Below, in pieces: positions 20,163-23,903 of a stretch of DNA of 23,903 nucleotides. The translations under genes and the position numbers were made by a program. Below the pieces are notes generated by a model. That model did no database searches and was not told the origin of the DNA. It worked only from the letters and a program-made list of their open reading frames with translations. Position 1 is the first letter of the stretch. Each line of letters begins with the position of its first letter. The stretch is from an uncultured Anaerotruncus sp. (lineage in GTDB: Bacteria; Bacillota; Clostridia; Oscillospirales; Ruminococcaceae): the NCBI RefSeq assembly GCF_902490045.1, contig NZ_CABUCJ010000030.1, forward strand, positions 1 to 23,903, read 5' to 3'.

Positions 20163-21725
20163 ATGAGCACAATCGGATTCATTCCGTTTGTCGTCAGTGT
20201 GATTGGTGCTTTTTTAGTTGGCGCGGTAATCGCCTTTTTCCTGGGCGTCGCATACCGCAAAAAGGCGGCTGAAGCGGCTCTCGGCTCCGCCGAGGAGGAA
20301 GCGAAACGGCTGATCAGCGACGCGATCAAAACGTCGGAAACAAAAAAGAAAGAAGCCATCATTGAGGCGAAGGACGAAATTTACAAGCTCAAGCAGGACA
20401 ATGAAAAGGAAATGAAGGAACGCCGCTCGGAGGTTTCCCGCCTCGAACGGCGCATCCAGCAGAAAGAGGAGTCGGTCGACAAAAAGCTCGACAACCTCGA
20501 AAAGAAGGAAGAGACCCTTCAGGCAAAGCTCAAGGAGGCGGATACCAAGCTCCAGGAGGCCGAGCAGGTCAAAACCCACCAGTTCGACATGCTCGAAAAA
20601 ATCTCCGGCTTCACCGCCGACCAGGCCAAGAATTACCTGCTTGCCAACCTCGAAGGCGAGCTGACCCACGAAAAGGCCCTCAAGATTTCCCAGTATGAGA
20701 GCCAGCTCAAGGACGAGTCCGACCAGAAGGCGCGCGAGATCATCGCCGCCGCCATCGGCCGCTGCGCGGCCGACTATGTGGCGGAGATCACCGTTTCGGT
20801 GGTGCCGCTGCCCAGCGACGAAATGAAGGGCCGCATCATCGGCCGCGAGGGCCGCAACATCCGCACCCTCGAAACCCTCACCGGCGTCGACCTCATCATC
20901 GACGACACCCCCGAGGCGATCACCCTTTCGAGCCACGACGCCGTCAAGCGCGAAACCGCGCGCGTCGCGCTCGAGCGGCTCATCCAGGACGGCCGCATCC
21001 ATCCCGCCCGCATCGAGGAGACGGTCGACAAGGCCCGCCGCGAGATCGAGGGCAAGATCAAGCAGGACGGCGAGCGCGCCGTTATGGAGTGCGGCGTGCA
21101 CGGCATGCACCCCGAGCTGGTCAAGCTGCTCGGCCGCATGCGCTACCGTTCGAGTTACGGCCAGAACGTACTTAGCCATTCCATCGAGGTCTCCCAGCTT
21201 GCCGGCATGATGGCCGCGGAGCTCGGCGCCGACGAGGCGCAGGCGCGCCGCGCGGGCCTCATCCACGACATCGGCAAGTCGATGACCCACGAGATCGAGG
21301 GCTCCCATGTGCAGATCGGCGTCGACCTCGCCCGCAAGTACAAGGAGAGCCCCGACATCATCCACGCGATCGAAGCGCACCACAACGACGTGGAGCCCCG
21401 GACGATCGTGGCCTGCCTGGTCCAGGCGGCCGACGCGATCTCCGCCGCCCGCCCCGGCGCCCGCAGGGAGAACCTCGAGAACTACATCAAGCGTCTTGAA
21501 AAGCTCGAGGAGATCGCCAATTCCTTCGACGGCGTCGAAAAGTGCTACGCCATCCAGGCCGGCCGCGAGGTGCGCATCATGCTCAAGCCCGACGTTGTCT
21601 CGGACGACCAGATGACCATCGTCGCGCGCGAGATCGTCAAGAAGATCGAAAGCGAGCTCGACTATCCCGGTCAGATCAAGGTCAACTGCATCCGCGAGAG
21701 CCGCGCGATCGAATACGCGAAATAA
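20163..21725 (+). CDS. rny: Ribonuclease Y
   Basis: A 520-residue endoribonuclease, the same length as the Bacillus subtilis enzyme. An N-terminal membrane segment (about 6-29) anchors it to the inner face of the membrane; a charged coiled coil (about 32-195) follows. The KH domain shows GRIIGREGRNI (223-233), with the GREG loop. The HD domain contains HS (339-340) and the catalytic H368-D369 in GLIHDIGKS. RNase Y starts mRNA decay and is the hub of the degradosome in many Bacillota. ATG 20163 is chosen: AAAGGAGG lies 12 nt upstream, somewhat far, but the alternative GTG at 20154 would be only 3 nt from it. A monocistronic unit with promoter, leader and terminator. Confidence 0.96.
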   Translation: MSTIGFIPFVVSVIGAFLVGAVIAFFLGVAYRKKAAEAALGSAEEEAKRLISDAIKTSETKKKEAIIEAKDEIYKLKQDNEKEMKERRSEVSRLERRIQQKEESVDKKLDNLEKKEETLQAKLKEADTKLQEAEQVKTHQFDMLEKISGFTADQAKNYLLANLEGELTHEKALKISQYESQLKDESDQKAREIIAAAIGRCAADYVAEITVSVVPLPSDEMKGRIIGREGRNIRTLETLTGVDLIIDDTPEAITLSSHDAVKRETARVALERLIQDGRIHPARIEETVDKARREIEGKIKQDGERAVMECGVHGMHPELVKLLGRMRYRSSYGQNVLSHSIEVSQLAGMMAAELGADEAQARRAGLIHDIGKSMTHEIEGSHVQIGVDLARKYKESPDIIHAIEAHHNDVEPRTIVACLVQAADAISAARPGARRENLENYIKRLEKLEEIANSFDGVEKCYAIQAGREVRIMLKPDVVSDDQMTIVAREIVKKIESELDYPGQIKVNCIRESRAIEYAK

Positions 21726-21742
21726 GCGAACGCTTCATAACG

Positions 21743-21780
21743 AACGCCCCCGCCAGCCGGAACCGGCTGGCGGGGGCGTT
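21743..21780. terminator. Shared terminator of rny and feoB
   Basis: An 18-bp perfect inverted repeat (21743-21760 and 21763-21780) with a 2-nt gap, containing CGCCCCCGCCAGCCGG. Short T-containing tails (GTTGTTCT on plus, GTTCGTT on minus) make both directions plausible though not ideal. Confidence 0.8.
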
Positions 21781-21783
21781 GTT

Positions 21784-23787
21784 CTATCCAAAGAGGTTCC
21801 GCCACAGCGTGCCGAGCTGGAAGACCGCGAGCGCCGCCGCATAGGCGACGGCGGTCTGCAGGAGGGCCGCCGCGAGCGCGCGCCAGGTGGAATGGAGCTC
21901 GCGGCGCATCGTCGCGAGCGCCGACACGCAGGGGGCGTAGAGCGCGCAGAAGACGAGGAACGAGGCGGCGGAGAGGGGCGAAAACCGCGCGGCGAGCGCC
22001 GCCGCGAGCGGCCCCTCCCCCGCGAGCGACACCCCCAGCGTAGAGACGACCGCCTCCTTGGAGACGAGCCCGGCGAGCAGCGCGACCGCCGCCTCGCGGA
22101 AGCCGAAGCCGAGCGGCGCAAAGAGGGGGGCGAGCGCGCCTCCAGCCCGCGCGAAGAGGCTGGCGGCGGGGTCCGCCGTGAAGCGGAGCCCCCCGTCCAC
22201 ATGCTGGAGCAGCCAGATGAGCACGCTCATCGCGAAGATGAGCGTCCCCGCCTTGCGCAAAAAATCGCCGCATTTTTCCCCGGTGTTGCGCAGGACGTTT
22301 TGCAGCGAGGGGGCGCGGTAGGGCGGGAACTCCATGAGAAAGGGGGCTTCCCGTCCCCGGAAGGGGCCCCTGCGCAGGAACCAGCCGACCGTCGCCATCG
22401 CCGCGATCCCCAAAAGATAGAGCGCCGCGACCGCCGCCCCCTGCCGGCGCGGGAAGAACACCCCGGCGAAGAGGGCGTAGATCGGAAAGCGCGCGCTGCA
22501 GGGCAGGTAGGGGGTCAGCAGGATGGTCAGCCGCCGGTCCCGCTCGCTTCCCAGCGTACGGGCGGCCATGACCGCAGGCGTGGTGCAGCCGAAGCCCATC
22601 AGCATGGGGATGAAGGATTTGCCCGTGAGCCCCAGCCGCCGGAGCGGCAGGTCCATCAAAAAGGCCGCGCGGGAGAGGTAGCCGCACTCCTCGAGCAGCG
22701 TGAGGCAGAGGAAGATGAGCGCCACCTGCGGCAGAAAGGCAAGCACGCTGCCCACCCCGCCGAGCACGCCGCCCACCAGCAGGTCGGAGACGGGCGGCGA
22801 CACGCCGAGCGCGGGCAGCCACCCGGAAAGGCCCGCCGAAAGCCCGGCGAGCAGCCGTTCCATCCAGCTTTTGAGCGCGAGCCCCGGCCCCCCGAAGCAG
22901 ACGCCGAACATCCCCGCCATCGCGGCCAGAAAGATCGGGAAGGCCAGCCGCCGGTGCAGCACCGCCCCGTCGATCCGGTCGGTGAGGGTGCCGCCCGCGG
23001 GCCTGGGCGGCGTTTTCACCGTCTCCCGCAGGATGCGTTCGATCAGCCGGTAGCGCGCCCCCGCGATGAGCGAGGCCGCGTCCTCCCCCGTCTCCCGCTC
23101 GAGCGACGCGCGGATGCGCCGCAGCTCCCACCTCTGCCGGGCGGTGAGGCGCAGGCGGTCCCGGAACGCGTCCGGGTCCTCCAGCAGCCCAGCGGCGTAG
23201 AACCGCAGACGCCCCGGTTCCCGCACCGCCTTCCTGACGGCGCGCACCGCCTCCCCGATCGCGCCGTCGAGCGGTTCGCCGTACCGGGGAGGCGGCGGGA
23301 CGCGCGCACGGCCCAGCGCCGCGGCGGCCAGCTCCTCCACATTCTCCCCCTTTCTTGCCGCGACGGGCACCACCGGCACGCCCAGCAGCGTTTCCATCCG
23401 GGCGGCGTCCACGCCGCCGCCCGCCGCCCGCACCTCGTCCATCATCCCCACGGCGACCGCCATCGGCCTCCCGAGCTCGCAGAGCTGAAGGGTCAGGTAG
23501 AGTCCCCGTTCGAGCGAGGTGCCGTCCAGGATGCCGACCACCGCGTCCGCCTGTCCGCCGAGCAGGAATTCCCGCGCGACCCGCTCCTCCAGCGTATACG
23601 CCGCGAGCGAATAGATGCCCGGCAGGTCGACGAGCGACGCCCGCTCCCCCGCCGCCTCAACCGTCCCCTCCCGGCGTTCGACCGTCACCCCCGCCCAGTT
23701 GCCCACGTGCTGGCTCTGCCCCGTGAGCCGGTTGAAGAGGGTCGTCTTGCCGCAGTTGGGATTGCCCGCCAGCGCCACCGTCCGCAT
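21784..23787 (-). CDS. feoB: Ferrous iron transporter FeoB
   Basis: A 667-residue membrane protein for Fe(II) uptake. The N-terminal G domain has GNPNCGKT (8-15), the switch T35, and DLPG (54-57). The expected G4 motif N-x-x-D reads GMMD (114-117), so the guanine-reading asparagine is replaced by glycine; G5 reads VAAR rather than SAR. A helical spacer (about 165-260) follows, then several membrane segments with the two Gate signatures GFGCTTPA (398-405) and PCSARFPIYA (429-438), plus APCVSALATMRRE (618-630). The residues usually linked to iron passage, C401 and C430, are present. ATG at 23787 has GGGAGG 8 nt upstream. A feoA gene would usually precede it, but that region is mostly outside the window. 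Confidence 0.94.
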   Translation of the reverse strand: MRTVALAGNPNCGKTTLFNRLTGQSQHVGNWAGVTVERREGTVEAAGERASLVDLPGIYSLAAYTLEERVAREFLLGGQADAVVGILDGTSLERGLYLTLQLCELGRPMAVAVGMMDEVRAAGGGVDAARMETLLGVPVVPVAARKGENVEELAAAALGRARVPPPPRYGEPLDGAIGEAVRAVRKAVREPGRLRFYAAGLLEDPDAFRDRLRLTARQRWELRRIRASLERETGEDAASLIAGARYRLIERILRETVKTPPRPAGGTLTDRIDGAVLHRRLAFPIFLAAMAGMFGVCFGGPGLALKSWMERLLAGLSAGLSGWLPALGVSPPVSDLLVGGVLGGVGSVLAFLPQVALIFLCLTLLEECGYLSRAAFLMDLPLRRLGLTGKSFIPMLMGFGCTTPAVMAARTLGSERDRRLTILLTPYLPCSARFPIYALFAGVFFPRRQGAAVAALYLLGIAAMATVGWFLRRGPFRGREAPFLMEFPPYRAPSLQNVLRNTGEKCGDFLRKAGTLIFAMSVLIWLLQHVDGGLRFTADPAASLFARAGGALAPLFAPLGFGFREAAVALLAGLVSKEAVVSTLGVSLAGEGPLAAALAARFSPLSAASFLVFCALYAPCVSALATMRRELHSTWRALAAALLQTAVAYAAALAVFQLGTLWRNLFG

Positions 23788-23857
23788 TGTCCGTTCCTCC
23801 CCGCGTCCCCGATTCGGGTTTGTCCCCTGCCACCAGCATATGCCGCGGCGGGAGCTT

Positions 23858-23903
23858 TTAGCCCTTGCCGCCGGAGAGCGCGGCGAAAGGGACGGGGCCG
23901 CGG
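23858..23903 (-). CDS. Possible C-terminus of an upstream gene (partial)
   Basis: One minus-strand frame reads RGPVPFAALSGGKG and then TAA at 23858-23860, 70 bp before feoB. Codon choice looks coding (GC-rich third positions). It could be the end of a feoA-type gene, but fourteen residues are too few to identify it. Confidence 0.3.
   Translation of the reverse strand, partial: RGPVPFAALSGGKG

Noticed and set aside
21671..23131. A 486-codon minus-strand frame inside feoB
   Set aside because: Gly/Ala/Arg-rich frame-shifted shadow of feoB that also crosses the terminator and the end of rny.

Overview
The window is GC-rich, gene-dense DNA from a Gram-positive bacterium. It most resembles a high-GC member of class Clostridia (Bacillota), possibly Oscillospirales. 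This is inferred from a T-box riboswitch ahead of thrS, RNase Y, MurA, a WalJ-type hydrolase, strong GGAGG-type ribosome sites, TTG/GTG starts, and a small protein resembling the clostridial DUF6809 family. No rRNA, tRNA, insertion sequence, prophage or CRISPR array was seen. Most genes lie on the minus strand; four genes are on the plus strand.

Layout. 1-299: start of an unassigned membrane-anchored protein, cut by the window edge. 404-2639: a two-gene nfnA-nfnB operon for electron-bifurcating NADH:ferredoxin:NADP+ chemistry. 2836-8068: a two-gene envelope operon, with a GHL10-type lipoprotein followed by a 1270-residue protein that joins a GHL10-like barrel, an AMIN-like region, an amidase_3 domain and three Ig-like (Big_2) repeats. 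8219-8587: a divergent zinc-ribbon protein. 8672-9943: a DEAD-box RNA helicase. 10101-10958: a secreted polysaccharide deacetylase. 11044-13665: murA, walJ-like and rlmH in transcription order. 13964-16039: a membrane-anchored LysM-G5-M23 peptidase. 16400-18304: thrS with its T-box leader. 18647-19123: a heptad-repeat coiled-coil protein. 19246-19473: a small XRE regulator with a palindrome over its translation start. 19613-19888: a DUF6809-like protein. 20163-21725: RNase Y. 21784-23787: FeoB.

Functional theme. Five products act on or build the cell envelope: the GHL10 lipoprotein, the amidase fusion, the deacetylase, MurA and the M23 peptidase. The WalJ-like hydrolase may belong with them, since its family is tied to wall control in other Bacillota. 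The rest is housekeeping: redox balance, iron import, RNA decay and remodelling, ribosome methylation and threonine charging.

The DNA is clear about transcription units: many genes have recognisable -35/-10 pairs and rho-independent terminators, several shared by convergent genes. The most unusual signals are two neighbouring genes that appear to carry paralogous glycosidase barrels, one fused to an amidase; a FeoB whose G4 motif has lost its asparagine; a protein of seventeen unbroken heptads; a near-perfect 28-bp dyad at the XRE start; a dyad over the rny promoter; a tandem repeat at the nfn transcription start; and a structured murA leader. I did not find convincing evidence of a wholly new multi-gene system.
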